A DNA stretch of 64,000 nucleotides. Source: Oceanospirillum linum. GTDB taxonomy: Bacteria > Pseudomonadota > Gammaproteobacteria > Pseudomonadales > Halomonadaceae. Made by a program: the position numbers and the translations under genes. The stretch is taken from assembly GCF_001995095.2 (NCBI RefSeq), contig NZ_MTSD02000001.1, positions 124,001 to 188,000 on the forward strand. Direction: 5' to 3'. Shown in pieces: positions 10,098-19,641 of the stretch (its first letter is position 1; each line of letters begins with the position of its first letter). Below the pieces are notes generated by a model. The model was not told the origin of the DNA. It ran no database searches and saw only the letters and a program-made list of their open reading frames with translations.

Positions 10098-10751
10098 TTA
10101 GTTTGCCTTAAGCTGCCCTGCAGACTGAGCCATTTCAAACCGGAGCCGAACGGAATCAGGGTCTATCTCTAACTCGTTAACCTCGATCATATCCGGCACA
10201 AGCTCCCAGACCAGCTCGGTCAGCTCTTCAAAGGTTTTCGCCTCGGTGACCAGGCTCAGCGCATCACACTCAGCGGTGTACATACCGTCGCCAAAGCTGA
10301 TCTCTACAGGGATAGCTGGGTTATGACGATCCAGCCGGTTTTTAACAGACGCTAACATATCTTCAACCCTCCGACCAAAATACTGATCGACTTGCGGCAT
10401 AATTCTGCAATACCAGCGCAAAAGACTACTCACCCGGAAGCTGGACTCTCGCAGCTCCCGGTCATCAACATCTATGAGATCACTCAAAGAGTGCAGTAGA
10501 TTGCCTGCGGCATGAAACTGAATGGCTGGGCCTATCTCGCTATCCCCAAGCAGCACACTGTTTTTATCTGCCGTATCGGCAAAAAAACTCAGCCCTGTTT
10601 CGATAAAGTCATGCCCCAAAAGGCGAGCTTTTTCAGTAAAGCAATCCGTAATGGCTGCAAAAAGGTCTGATTTTGAGACGAAAACATCCCCTTCACGTAA
10701 CGCAAAGCGGATATTCAGTTGACCAAATTGAGCAACGTAGACAGTTTTCAT
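10098..10751 (-). CDS. HicB/DUF1902-type antitoxin with a long N-terminal region
   Basis: A 217-residue protein upstream of hicA. The C-terminal 75 residues (IPVEISFGDGMYTAECDA, then TEAKTFEELTELVWELV) look like a DUF1902/HicB domain, the partly degraded RNase H-like fold that neutralises HicA. The first 140 residues are extra. Their start (GQLNIRFALREGDVFVSKSD) resembles the Bro-N DNA-binding pattern of phage antirepressors, which would replace the usual HTH or RHH domain; this is tentative. HicB antitoxins are usually half this size. The stop is three bases before the hicA ATG, consistent with autoregulated co-expression. Confidence 0.7.
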   Translation of the reverse strand: MKTVYVAQFGQLNIRFALREGDVFVSKSDLFAAITDCFTEKARLLGHDFIETGLSFFADTADKNSVLLGDSEIGPAIQFHAAGNLLHSLSDLIDVDDRELRESSFRVSSLLRWYCRIMPQVDQYFGRRVEDMLASVKNRLDRHNPAIPVEISFGDGMYTAECDALSLVTEAKTFEELTELVWELVPDMIEVNELEIDPDSVRLRFEMAQSAGQLKAN

Positions 10752-10861
10752 GGGGTAAGTTTAGCTGATCTCTTAGCGACTGGTAAATGGCTTCAGCAAT
10801 ATCAAGCGGCTACAAGGAAAGCTACCGACGTACGAAGGATGGTGGACAGTTTCCAAAAAAA

Positions 10862-11773
10862 TTAATACTTCGCATGATAAATACGCTCAATTTCCTGAAC
10901 CCATGAGCCATAACGATCAAGTGAGGAATAAGTGGGGTTATCTCTCACAATACGATAAGCAAAAATGATGGCCACCCTATCCCAATGTTTTTCAGGAATA
11001 TCGGCAACAAAGTCGAAATAAAACTTTACCAGCTGATTGTTTGTTGCATCTGGCGTTGCAAGCGCTATCACCGCCATATAAAAGGCAAGTTCTCTATCCG
11101 TATCACTCGTAGCGTTATCCATTAAATACTGATACCGCTCCTTAAACACAGATATCTCCCCGGTCAAAATCGAGGTTTGTAAGCCACAAACAGCATTTAA
11201 CACGCCCTCTTGTTTTGCACTTTTCACCTTGTAAGACTGAAGCTCCTCAACAGCTTGGTTCCGCTCTTTTTCTGTTGAGCTTAATGATTGTTGCACCTTT
11301 CTTATTTTTTCATTCAGTTCGTCTGCCTGGCGATCAGATTCCGCTTTTGCAGCGTTTTGAGCAGCGAAAAAATCATTGAACCTTTCTATGGATCGGTTCA
11401 TTTCATCAGCATATGCCTGACTTTGCTCAAGAGTCAGGCGCCGATGTTTATTATAGTTATCTCTTCGATCTTCAGCCCAAGCCTTCAGTCGTGCAGAAAG
11501 CACAAACAACGCCGATTCGGCAGCTGGTTTCGCTGCCAGAAAAATTATAGTAGTTAAAACAGGTACAATTAACGTACACCAATCGAAACTCCCATTCGAT
11601 GACAGCATTGATTCGACGGCAGTAATTCTGTCCGCGACTTTGTCTTCTGAAAAAAGCAGGGTGAGAACAGCCTTCCAGTTATAAACACACCACGCGAGGA
11701 TAAAGGTGCTGTAGATAGGGCTTGAGACGCGGCTATAAAGTACCGCTTTGAGCGAGTTGGTCAGCTCTTTCAC
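10862..11773 (-). CDS. Membrane-anchored coiled-coil protein of unknown function
   Basis: A 303-residue protein starting at GTG with AAAGGA seven bases upstream. There are two hydrophobic segments, about 18-40 (IYSTFILAWCVYNWKAVLTL) and 65-85 (CTLIVPVLTTIIFLAAKP). A long charged coiled coil follows (about 115-190, rich in E, K, Q and R). The C-terminal 100 residues (from ERYQYLMDNA to the end) look globular and helical. I do not recognise the family. The layout of two membrane helices, a coil and a cytosolic domain resembles membrane-tethered effectors or sensors of defence or stress systems, but nothing catalytic is visible. It is AT-richer than the flanking housekeeping genes, fitting an accessory patch beside tRNA-Pro. 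Confidence 0.7.
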   Translation of the reverse strand: MKELTNSLKAVLYSRVSSPIYSTFILAWCVYNWKAVLTLLFSEDKVADRITAVESMLSSNGSFDWCTLIVPVLTTIIFLAAKPAAESALFVLSARLKAWAEDRRDNYNKHRRLTLEQSQAYADEMNRSIERFNDFFAAQNAAKAESDRQADELNEKIRKVQQSLSSTEKERNQAVEELQSYKVKSAKQEGVLNAVCGLQTSILTGEISVFKERYQYLMDNATSDTDRELAFYMAVIALATPDATNNQLVKFYFDFVADIPEKHWDRVAIIFAYRIVRDNPTYSSLDRYGSWVQEIERIYHAKY

Positions 11774-11943
11774 TGGGAAATCCTTTTCAACTAACGCGAA
11801 AGAGAGAGCAGCTTGGCCGGATCATCCCTGATCGCATTCGATAAATCTTGAGTTTCTAATGCGATATTAGACCCAGTAGGAGAAGGATTGGCAAGCCTGC
11901 TGAACAGCCTTAAATAGGAGATTTATATTGGCAAGCTACAGAC

Positions 11944-11979
11944 AAAAAAACAGCACCTTGTATAAGATGCTGTTTTTTT
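11944..11979 (-). terminator. Terminator after tRNA-Pro
   Basis: Hairpin AAAAAAACAGCA ... TGCTGTTTTTTT with T-runs on both strands, immediately downstream of the leftward tRNA-Pro. Confidence 0.85.
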
Positions 11980-11989
11980 AGGTATTTAT

Positions 11990-12066
11990 TGGTCGGGACG
12001 AGAGGATTCGAACCTCCGACCCCTACAACCCCATTGTAGTGCGCTACCAGGCTGCGCTACGTCCCG
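11990..12066 (-). tRNA. tRNA-Pro (anticodon GGG)
   Basis: A complete 77-base tRNA on the minus strand. The acceptor CGGGACG pairs with CGTCCCG, the anticodon stem is CTACA/TGTAG around loop ATGGGGT (anticodon GGG), and the T arm is GGAGGTTCGAATCCTCT-like. CCA is encoded. It reads Pro CCC/CCU codons. Confidence 0.97.
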
Positions 12067-12157
12067 AACCTGAGGGCTATTATACAAAGGAGGCACCGTT
12101 TTGCCAAATAAATTTTACTATACAATCAAGTAGTTAGCTTTTTAAAACCGGCAAACA

Positions 12158-12190
12158 CAAAAAACCCAAATCAATAAAATTGATTTGGGT
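12158..12190 (-). terminator. Terminator after ihfA
   Basis: A 12-bp perfect stem (ACCCAAATCAAT 12164-12175 with ATTGATTTGGGT 12179-12190), followed on the minus strand by a T-run. It closes the thrS-infC-rpmI-rplT-pheST-ihfA region. Confidence 0.88.
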
Positions 12191-12221
12191 CGTGGGGCTG
12201 GTTATCTGGCGTTAACAGCAG

Positions 12222-12533
12222 CTACTGGCTCTGATATTCAGGATCATCAAAGCTTTCGACACGGGACTTCAGTTTCTGCCCTGGGCGAAACGTTACAACG
12301 CGACGGGCTGAGATAGGAATCTCTTCCCCCGTCTTAGGATTTCGACCCGGACGTTCACGCTTATCTCTAAGATCAAAGTTACCAAAGCCAGAAAGCTTAA
12401 CCTGCTCATTATCTTTCAGGCATTCACGAATCTCTTCAAAGAACAACTCAACCATGTCCTTTGCTTCACGCTTGGTAAGACCCAGTTCAAGATATAGCTT
12501 TTCTGCCATTTCCGCTTTAGTTAACGCAGACAT
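12222..12533 (-). CDS. ihfA: Integration host factor subunit alpha
   Basis: A 103-residue HU/IHF-family DNA-bending protein. Features typical of IhfA are the [10 protein letters not shown]-like start, [30 protein letters not shown] with the DNA-intercalating proline, and a charged tail after [15 protein letters not shown] heterodimers bend specific sites and act in recombination, replication and transcription. The gene begins six bases after pheT, the order known from E. coli and Pseudomonas, so it is co-transcribed with pheST. A terminator follows. Confidence 0.96.
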   Translation of the reverse strand: MSALTKAEMAEKLYLELGLTKREAKDMVELFFEEIRECLKDNEQVKLSGFGNFDLRDKRERPGRNPKTGEEIPISARRVVTFRPGQKLKSRVESFDDPEYQSQ

Positions 12534-12538
12534 CTCTA

Positions 12539-14914
12539 TCAGCTCCTCAGGCTTGCACCAAACTGCTCCTGTACAACAGATACAATCTGATCAACAAGGC
12601 TATTAATTTCCTCGTCATTTAGAGTGCGCGAAGCATGCTGCCACGTCAAGCCCAAAGCAACACTTTTTCGTTGTTCTTCAACACCTTTGCCCTGATAAAC
12701 ATCGAATAAACGCAGCTCTTTCAGCCATTCGCCAGCCTTCTCACGCATGGCAGCCATTAGATGTGCAACCGGCGTATTTTCATCAAGAATGAACGCCAGA
12801 TCCCGGCGCACCTCAGGATATTTAGACAGTGAGTCAAACTTAGCGACATTACCGGTCTGAAGTGCCGACTGCTTAATTTCGAACACGTAAACACTGCCTT
12901 TCAGGCCTAACTCCTTCTGCACAGAAGGGTGCAGCGCACCAATGACACCAATCACTTGGTCTTCGCGCAAAATCTGAGCGGTCTGCCCCGGATGCAGCGC
13001 GGGATGCTGTGCCGGCTCAAAACGAACTTCAGCCAGAATACCGCTATCATCCAGCAGCGCTTCCAGATCACCTTTCAGGTCAAAAAAGTCCATCGGTTTA
13101 GAGTCACCGGTCCAACCTTCCGGCTCACGGCTACCAGTGGCAATAACAGCAACCATAGGGTCCTGAACCATCGCCTCACCCTGCTGAATAAAACACTGTC
13201 CTGTTTCAAACAAGCGGATGCGGCCCTGCTGGCGATTCTGATTATACTGCACCGCTTTTGCCAGCCCGGCAATCAACGTCGTACGCATTACCGACAGGTC
13301 TGCAGAGATCGGGTTTGCCAGCGCAATCGGTGTGTTTTCCGGATCAAAGAGTTTGGACAAGCCAGGCTCAATAAAACTGAAGGCGATCGCCTCCTGATAA
13401 CCACGGGCTGCCAGCGACTGACGAATCATACGGATCGGTTTAATCGCTTCTGGCTGAGCTTCGATACCCAGAGCCATGGTCGGGCTCTTAACCGGCAGAT
13501 TGTCATAGCCATATACCCGAGCCACTTCTTCGATCAGGTCAGCTTCGATACTGATGTCAAAGCGATAGCTCGGTACAGCTGCACGCCAATCGTTACCTTC
13601 TTTGGTCAGCTGAAGCCCCAGACGAGTCAGAATATCTTCAACTTTCTCAGCAGGCATATCCATAGCCAGCATCTGATTCAGACGACCAGCCCGCAATACC
13701 ACATCGTTACGAACCGGCAGCTTGCTCTCTTCAACCGCTTCAACCACAGGACCTGCTTCACCACCAACGATCTCAAGCAGCAACTGAGTTGCACGCTCCA
13801 TCGCACGAGCCTGCAAGGTAAAATCGACACCACGCTCATAACGATGGGAGGAGTCAGTATGCAGACCATAAGAGCGGGCACGACCCGCAATAGAAATGGG
13901 CTCGAAGAATGCGCACTCCAGGAAAATATCTGAAGTGCTATCGGTGACTTTAGTCTGCTCGCCACCCATGATACCGGCCATTGCAACGGCTTTATCATGG
14001 TCGGCAATGACTAATGTGTCTGCATTAAGCTTTACCTCTGATCCATCCAGCAGTTGCAGGGCTTCATCCTGCTCAGCCAGACGAACTTTGATGCCACCGG
14101 ACAGTTTCGCCAGATCAAAAGCATGCATCGGCTGGCCCAACTCCATCAGTACGAAGTTGGTAACATCAACCACAGGATCAATAGCACGCACACCGCTGCG
14201 GCGCAGTTTCTCGACCATCCACAGTGGCGTCGTAGCCGTCGGGTTAATGCCCTTGATGACACGTCCCAGATAGCGCGGACAGGCATCGCTGTTGATTAAC
14301 TCAACCGGGAAGGTTTCTGAAGCGGTTGCAGGTACTGCAGCAACTTCCGGAACGTTAACCGGAGTCTGAGTCAGCACACCCACTTCACGGGCCAGACCTG
14401 CAAGGCTCAGGCAGTCACTGCGGTTGGGCGTCAAATCCACTTCGATGATGGTGTCATCCAGGTTGAGGTATTCGCGCAGATCAGTACCCACAGGTGCATC
14501 AGCCGCCAGTTCCATGATGCCACCATGGTCATCGGAAATACCCAGCTCATCTTCCGCACACAGCATGCCAAAGGATTCAACCTGACGCAGCTTGGCTTTT
14601 TTGATTTTAAAGTCGCCCGGCAGAACCGCGCCCACTTTAGCAAAACCTGTTTTCAGGCCAGCGCGGGCATTCGCCGCACCACACACAACCTGAAAAGTTT
14701 CGGTGCCATCAGATACTGAACAAACTTGAAGTTTGTCAGCATTAGGGTGTTGTTCGGCGCTGATAATCTCGCCAACAACAACACCAGAGAAATCTTTGGC
14801 GGCTTTTTCAACGCCATCAACTTCCAGACCGGACAGGGAAAGCAGACTTTCCAGCTCATCCGTTGTGATGGAAGGGTTCACCCATTCACGGAGCCACTGT
14901 TCACTGAATTTCAT
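12539..14914 (-). CDS. pheT: Phenylalanyl-tRNA synthetase beta subunit
   Basis: A 791-residue subunit of the (alpha-beta)2 enzyme that charges tRNA-Phe. It has the N-terminal tRNA-binding EMAP-like domain (about 40-150, [21 protein letters not shown]), then B3/B4 editing and B5 domains. A catalytic-like core follows, and a C-terminal FDX-ACB anticodon-binding domain begins near [19 protein letters not shown]. The ATG at 14914 has GGAAAG upstream and gives the usual [12 protein letters not shown] start; a longer in-frame start is unlikely. It lies about 100 bases downstream of pheS in the same operon, just before ihfA. Confidence 0.96.
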   Translation of the reverse strand: MKFSEQWLREWVNPSITTDELESLLSLSGLEVDGVEKAAKDFSGVVVGEIISAEQHPNADKLQVCSVSDGTETFQVVCGAANARAGLKTGFAKVGAVLPGDFKIKKAKLRQVESFGMLCAEDELGISDDHGGIMELAADAPVGTDLREYLNLDDTIIEVDLTPNRSDCLSLAGLAREVGVLTQTPVNVPEVAAVPATASETFPVELINSDACPRYLGRVIKGINPTATTPLWMVEKLRRSGVRAIDPVVDVTNFVLMELGQPMHAFDLAKLSGGIKVRLAEQDEALQLLDGSEVKLNADTLVIADHDKAVAMAGIMGGEQTKVTDSTSDIFLECAFFEPISIAGRARSYGLHTDSSHRYERGVDFTLQARAMERATQLLLEIVGGEAGPVVEAVEESKLPVRNDVVLRAGRLNQMLAMDMPAEKVEDILTRLGLQLTKEGNDWRAAVPSYRFDISIEADLIEEVARVYGYDNLPVKSPTMALGIEAQPEAIKPIRMIRQSLAARGYQEAIAFSFIEPGLSKLFDPENTPIALANPISADLSVMRTTLIAGLAKAVQYNQNRQQGRIRLFETGQCFIQQGEAMVQDPMVAVIATGSREPEGWTGDSKPMDFFDLKGDLEALLDDSGILAEVRFEPAQHPALHPGQTAQILREDQVIGVIGALHPSVQKELGLKGSVYVFEIKQSALQTGNVAKFDSLSKYPEVRRDLAFILDENTPVAHLMAAMREKAGEWLKELRLFDVYQGKGVEEQRKSVALGLTWQHASRTLNDEEINSLVDQIVSVVQEQFGASLRS

Positions 14915-15020
14915 TGTTCTTTCCTGAATCTTGTTTCTTGCAACTACTGCCACAGCTGAGATCAGCTGTCAGACAGCGAACCGTTCTTTTTAAAGCCCGC
15001 CCTGTTAGGGCAGCGGCGTC

Positions 15021-16056
<1,036 letters not shown>

Positions 16057-16058
<2 letters not shown>

Positions 16059-16089
16059 AAGACTCATGCATAAGCACAGTCATCATCAT
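16057..16089 (-). CDS. Putative leader peptide upstream of pheS
   Basis: A ten-codon ORF, MMMTVLMHES, with a strong AGGAGG just upstream; the second or third ATG is best spaced. It ends at the edge of the terminator stem, as leader peptides do in attenuation. E. coli PheM in this position is rich in phenylalanine, but this peptide has none and four methionines. The ORF is therefore either a leader using another mechanism (for example ribosome position alone) or chance. The SD and position are the evidence for translation. Confidence 0.45.
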
Positions 16090-16126
16090 TAACCCTCCTG
16101 CGCCTTAGCACATTCGGGAAACGATC

Positions 16127-16483
16127 TTAAGCTAGCGCTGCTTTCGCTTTCTCAACGATGGCAGCGAATACCGCTTTCTCGTGAACAGCCAGATCAGCCA
16201 GCACTTTACGGTCGATCTCAACATTGGCTTTTTTCAGGCCAGCGATGAAACGGCTGTAAGATAAACCATTGATACGCGCACCAGCATTGATACGTGCGAT
16301 CCACAGAGCGCGGAACTGACGTTTACGCTGACGACGGTCACGGTAAGCATACTGACCTGCTTTGATAACCGCTTGCTTAGCTACGCGGAATACACGGCTA
16401 CGAGCACCGTAGTAACCTTTAGCTTGCTTAAGAACTTTCTTATGACGACGACGCGCCACTACACCACGTTTTACGCGAGGCAT
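16127..16483 (-). CDS. rplT: 50S ribosomal protein L20
   Basis: A 118-residue basic protein starting [20 protein letters not shown], with the typical [20 protein letters not shown] block. L20 binds 23S rRNA early in large-subunit assembly. In E. coli it represses the infC-rpmI-rplT mRNA; the same gene order here makes that control plausible, although the target structure was not modelled. It follows rpmI by about 30 bases. Confidence 0.97.
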   Translation of the reverse strand: MPRVKRGVVARRRHKKVLKQAKGYYGARSRVFRVAKQAVIKAGQYAYRDRRQRKRQFRALWIARINAGARINGLSYSRFIAGLKKANVEIDRKVLADLAVHEKAVFAAIVEKAKAALA

Positions 16484-16512
16484 AACACTCTCCTGACTTT
16501 AGAATTCAAAAA

Positions 16513-16707
16513 TTACAGATTTGGCAGCATGCGTTTTACTAACGCCTGATCCGCAGCATGCAGCTGCTTCATTGGGCGAAGCTGACGCTTACGCTTAGTC
16601 GATTTTTTGGTCAGGATGTGGCTACGGAAAGACTGCTTGTGCTTGATTCCGTTACCAGTCTTGCGAAAACGCTTTGCAGCGCCGCTGTTTGATTTGATTT
16701 TAGGCAT
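16513..16707 (-). CDS. rpmI: 50S ribosomal protein L35
   Basis: A 64-residue basic protein, [20 protein letters not shown], ending in [10 protein letters not shown], the normal size and sequence for L35. The ATG at 16707 is preferred over an in-frame upstream codon because the family begins MPK. It lies between infC and rplT, the conserved order. Confidence 0.97.
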   Translation of the reverse strand: MPKIKSNSGAAKRFRKTGNGIKHKQSFRSHILTKKSTKRKRQLRPMKQLHAADQALVKRMLPNL

Positions 16708-16814
16708 TGTAAACAATACTCCGCATTCAAGTTTTTTTATCTGATAAACAACACTAAGCCGCCAAGCCTGATAGCAAAGCTATCAAGCGAAGCGGTTTAA
16801 ATATCGAACCAGGA

Positions 16815-17354
16815 TTACTTTTTCTTCTTCGGCGACAGCAGCATCACCATTTGACGGCCTTCCAGTCTCGGACGAGACTCAACGACAATCATATCCCCCA
16901 GGTCTTCTTCGATGCGTTTCATCAATTTCATACCCAGTTCTTGGTGAGCCATCTCACGACCGCGGAAACGCAGTGTGATCTTCGCTCTGTCACCATCTTC
17001 CAGGAAACGTATCAGGTTGCGCAGTTTTACCTGATAATCCCCATCTTCCGTTCCAGGACGGAACTTAACTTCCTTGACTTTAGTCTGAGTCTGGTTTTTC
17101 TTCTGAGCTGCTTTTTGCTTTTTCAGCTCATACTGATAACGACCGTAGTCCATAATTTTACATACGATCGGCTCAGATTTAGCGATTTGAACCAAGTCCA
17201 GACCGGCCTCTGCTGCTTTTGCCAACGCTTCAGCAAGTGGTACAACGCCCACCTGTTCACCATCAGCATCAATTAAGCGCAGTTCCTTAGCACGAATGTT
17301 CTCATTAATTGGCGCAACTTCAACGTTGCGACCTCTTGGGTTATTCCGCTTAAT
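16815..17354 (-). CDS. infC: Translation initiation factor IF-3 (AUU start codon)
   Basis: Reading from ATT at 17354 gives 179 residues, beginning [20 protein letters not shown] (Met in the protein) and ending MLLSPKKKK, the size of E. coli IF-3 (180). The ATT is preceded by GGAGATTTAGCT, a good SD. The N-domain (about 1-75) and C-domain (from about 85, [14 protein letters not shown]) are joined by a Lys/Gln-rich linker. No ATG, GTG or TTG gives a full-length family member. IF-3 rejects non-standard start codons, so the AUU start allows it to repress itself. It lies 23 bases downstream of thrS. Confidence 0.95.
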   Translation of the reverse strand: MKRNNPRGRNVEVAPINENIRAKELRLIDADGEQVGVVPLAEALAKAAEAGLDLVQIAKSEPIVCKIMDYGRYQYELKKQKAAQKKNQTQTKVKEVKFRPGTEDGDYQVKLRNLIRFLEDGDRAKITLRFRGREMAHQELGMKLMKRIEEDLGDMIVVESRPRLEGRQMVMLLSPKKKK

Positions 17355-17377
17355 AGCTAAATCTCCAATAATTCTTT

Positions 17378-19273
17378 TTAGCAGCCAGAGCCCAGCAGGG
17401 CTTCTACTTGCTCTAAACTCATGCTACCCAGATCTTCGCCAGAACGGGTACGCAGAGCTACTGTCTCTGACTCTACTTCTTTATCGCCGATAACGGCAAG
17501 ATAAGGCACTTTGTGAATTGTGTGCTCACGGATTTTAAAGCCGATCTTCTCGTTTCTCAAGTCCGAAGATGCACGGAAGCCTTTATTTCGCAGAGTTTTT
17601 TCAATTTTCTGGCAATATTCAGCTTGTTTATCCGTAATATTCATGATGACCAGCTGTTTTGGTGACAACCAGGTTGGCAGTGCACCAGCATAGTGTTCAA
17701 TCAGAATACCGATAAAACGCTCGAAAGAGCCCAGTGTTGCCCGGTGCAACATGACCGGTGTTTTACGCTCACCTTCATGATCCACATATTCAGCACCCAG
17801 ACGCCCAGGCATCGAGAAGTCAACCTGAATAGTACCACATTGCCAGACACGATCCAGACAGTCACGCAGAGAGAATTCAATTTTCGGGCCGTAGAAGGCA
17901 CCTTCACCCGGCAACAGTTCCCAGTCGAGTCCCTTAGCATTCAATGCATCCGACAGTGCAGTCTCAGTTTTATCCCAAACTTCGTCAGATCCAACACGCT
18001 GCTCAGGACGAGTGGACAGTTTGTACTCAATATCCTTAAAGCCAAAATCTGCATACACTTCATGCAACAGATCAATAAACTCAGACACTTCTGACTGAAT
18101 CTGATCTTCAGTACAGAAGATATGGCCATCATCCTGAGTAAAACCGCGAACACGCATCAGGCCATGCAGAGAACCTGAATATTCATTACGGTGACAGGAG
18201 CCAAACTCAGCCATACGTAGCGGCAGTTCACGGTAAGACTTCAGGCCCTGATTAAACACCTGAATGTGACATGGGCAGTTCATCGGTTTAACTGCGTAAT
18301 CACGGTGCTCTGAGTGAGTTGTGAACATCTGCTCGTGGAACTTATCCCAGTGACCGGATTTTTCCCACAGAGTGCGCTCTACTACCTGAGGTGTTTTCAC
18401 CTCTTTGTAGTCGTGCAGATCCAGCTTACGGCGCATGTAATCTTCGATGGTCTGATACAGAGACCAACCTTCCGGGTGCCAGAATACCATACCCGGTGCT
18501 TCTTCCTGCATATGGAACAGATTTAACTGTTTGCCCAGCTTACGGTGATCACGCTTTTCAGCTTCTTCCAGACGAGTCAGGTACGATTTCAGGGCCTTTT
18601 TATCTGCCCAGGCAGTACCGTAGATACGCTGCAACATCTCGTTATTGGAGTCACCACGCCAGTAGGCGCCAGCCACCTTCATCAGTTTAAAGGCTTTAAT
18701 ATGGCCAGTGGAAGGTACGTGCGGGCCACGGCACAGGTCGACAAAATCACCCTGCTGATAGAAAGACAATGGTTGATCACCCGGGATATCCCTGATGATT
18801 TCAACTTTATATTTCTCACCCTTCTCTTCAAACAGGCGAATCGCTTCATCCCGGGAAAGCACAGAGCGCTCAACCTTGAAGTCTTTCTTCGCCAGCTCTT
18901 TCATCCGAGCCTCGATCTTCTCAAGATCTTCTGGCGTAAACGGACGTTCAAAAGCAAAGTCGTAGTAGAAACCATTTTCGATCACAGGACCGATGGTCAC
19001 CTGCGCACTGGGAAACAGATCCTGAACAGCCATCGCCATAAGGTGGGCACAGGAGTGACGAATCGTATCCAGGCCTTCCTCATCACGGGCGGTGATGATA
19101 GCCAGATCACTGTCATTTTCGATCAGAAAGGAGGTGTCAACCGGCTCACCATTTACTTTACCGGCAAGAGCGGCTTTGGCCAGGCCAGCCCCAATATCCG
19201 CGGCAACATCATAGACAGTAACCGCCTGATTAAAGGAGCGCTGACTGCCATCAGGAAGAGTAATAACGGGCAT
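17378..19273 (-). CDS. thrS: Threonyl-tRNA synthetase
   Basis: A 631-residue class II synthetase (642 in E. coli). Domains in order: TGS (1-60, [14 protein letters not shown]), an editing domain with [11 protein letters not shown] and later [12 protein letters not shown], then the catalytic core. The core shows [30 protein letters not shown] and the C-terminal [17 protein letters not shown]. The C-terminal anticodon-binding domain begins near [14 protein letters not shown]. It is first in the run thrS-infC-rpmI-rplT. E. coli ThrS represses its own mRNA through a tRNA-like leader; I could not identify an equivalent here. Confidence 0.97.
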   Translation of the reverse strand: MPVITLPDGSQRSFNQAVTVYDVAADIGAGLAKAALAGKVNGEPVDTSFLIENDSDLAIITARDEEGLDTIRHSCAHLMAMAVQDLFPSAQVTIGPVIENGFYYDFAFERPFTPEDLEKIEARMKELAKKDFKVERSVLSRDEAIRLFEEKGEKYKVEIIRDIPGDQPLSFYQQGDFVDLCRGPHVPSTGHIKAFKLMKVAGAYWRGDSNNEMLQRIYGTAWADKKALKSYLTRLEEAEKRDHRKLGKQLNLFHMQEEAPGMVFWHPEGWSLYQTIEDYMRRKLDLHDYKEVKTPQVVERTLWEKSGHWDKFHEQMFTTHSEHRDYAVKPMNCPCHIQVFNQGLKSYRELPLRMAEFGSCHRNEYSGSLHGLMRVRGFTQDDGHIFCTEDQIQSEVSEFIDLLHEVYADFGFKDIEYKLSTRPEQRVGSDEVWDKTETALSDALNAKGLDWELLPGEGAFYGPKIEFSLRDCLDRVWQCGTIQVDFSMPGRLGAEYVDHEGERKTPVMLHRATLGSFERFIGILIEHYAGALPTWLSPKQLVIMNITDKQAEYCQKIEKTLRNKGFRASSDLRNEKIGFKIREHTIHKVPYLAVIGDKEVESETVALRTRSGEDLGSMSLEQVEALLGSGC

Positions 19274-19641
19274 AAAAAATCCTACATTAAACGAAGCCGA
19301 CCCCTACGAAAGGCCTGCTTTAATGGACTGGAAATACAAGACAGATCTATACATCAGCCTTATATAGACATGCACAACAATCAAAGTATGCAATATTAAT
19401 GTGCAGAGCACGGGATAATAACACCCGGATACGCCTGATGCTATCGCACCCGGCAAAACATTAGCTTAAACTAAGTCGACCTAGCGGCTTAAATACAGTT
19501 TCGCAAGCGGTGTCAAAACGCCAGCTAAAAAACAGGTGTTATGCGAACTACGCACATCCGCTTATATAAAAAACTGATACCATGGGCTTTACAGCAAGAG
19601 GGCTCTATCGATGGCAAAACCCTCCTGATAAGGCGAAGAAT
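19274..19641. other. Intergenic region between divergent thrS and the HD-GYP gene
   Basis: About 370 bases that must carry the thrS leader and promoter (leftward) and the promoter of the HD-GYP gene (rightward). I see no clear tRNA-like operator, no strong -35/-10 pair and no small gene. An ATG at 19582 opens in frame with the downstream gene but lacks an SD. Confidence 0.5.

Noticed and set aside
11990-12066. Attachment-site duplication at tRNA-Pro
   Set aside because: No second copy of the tRNA 3' end and no integrase gene was seen in the 9-12 kb patch.
12929-13933. A 334-codon open frame antisense to pheT
   Set aside because: Shadow of pheT; no SD and no recognisable sequence.
18545-19399. 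A 284-codon open frame antisense to thrS
   Set aside because: Overlaps thrS almost completely and has no domain signature.
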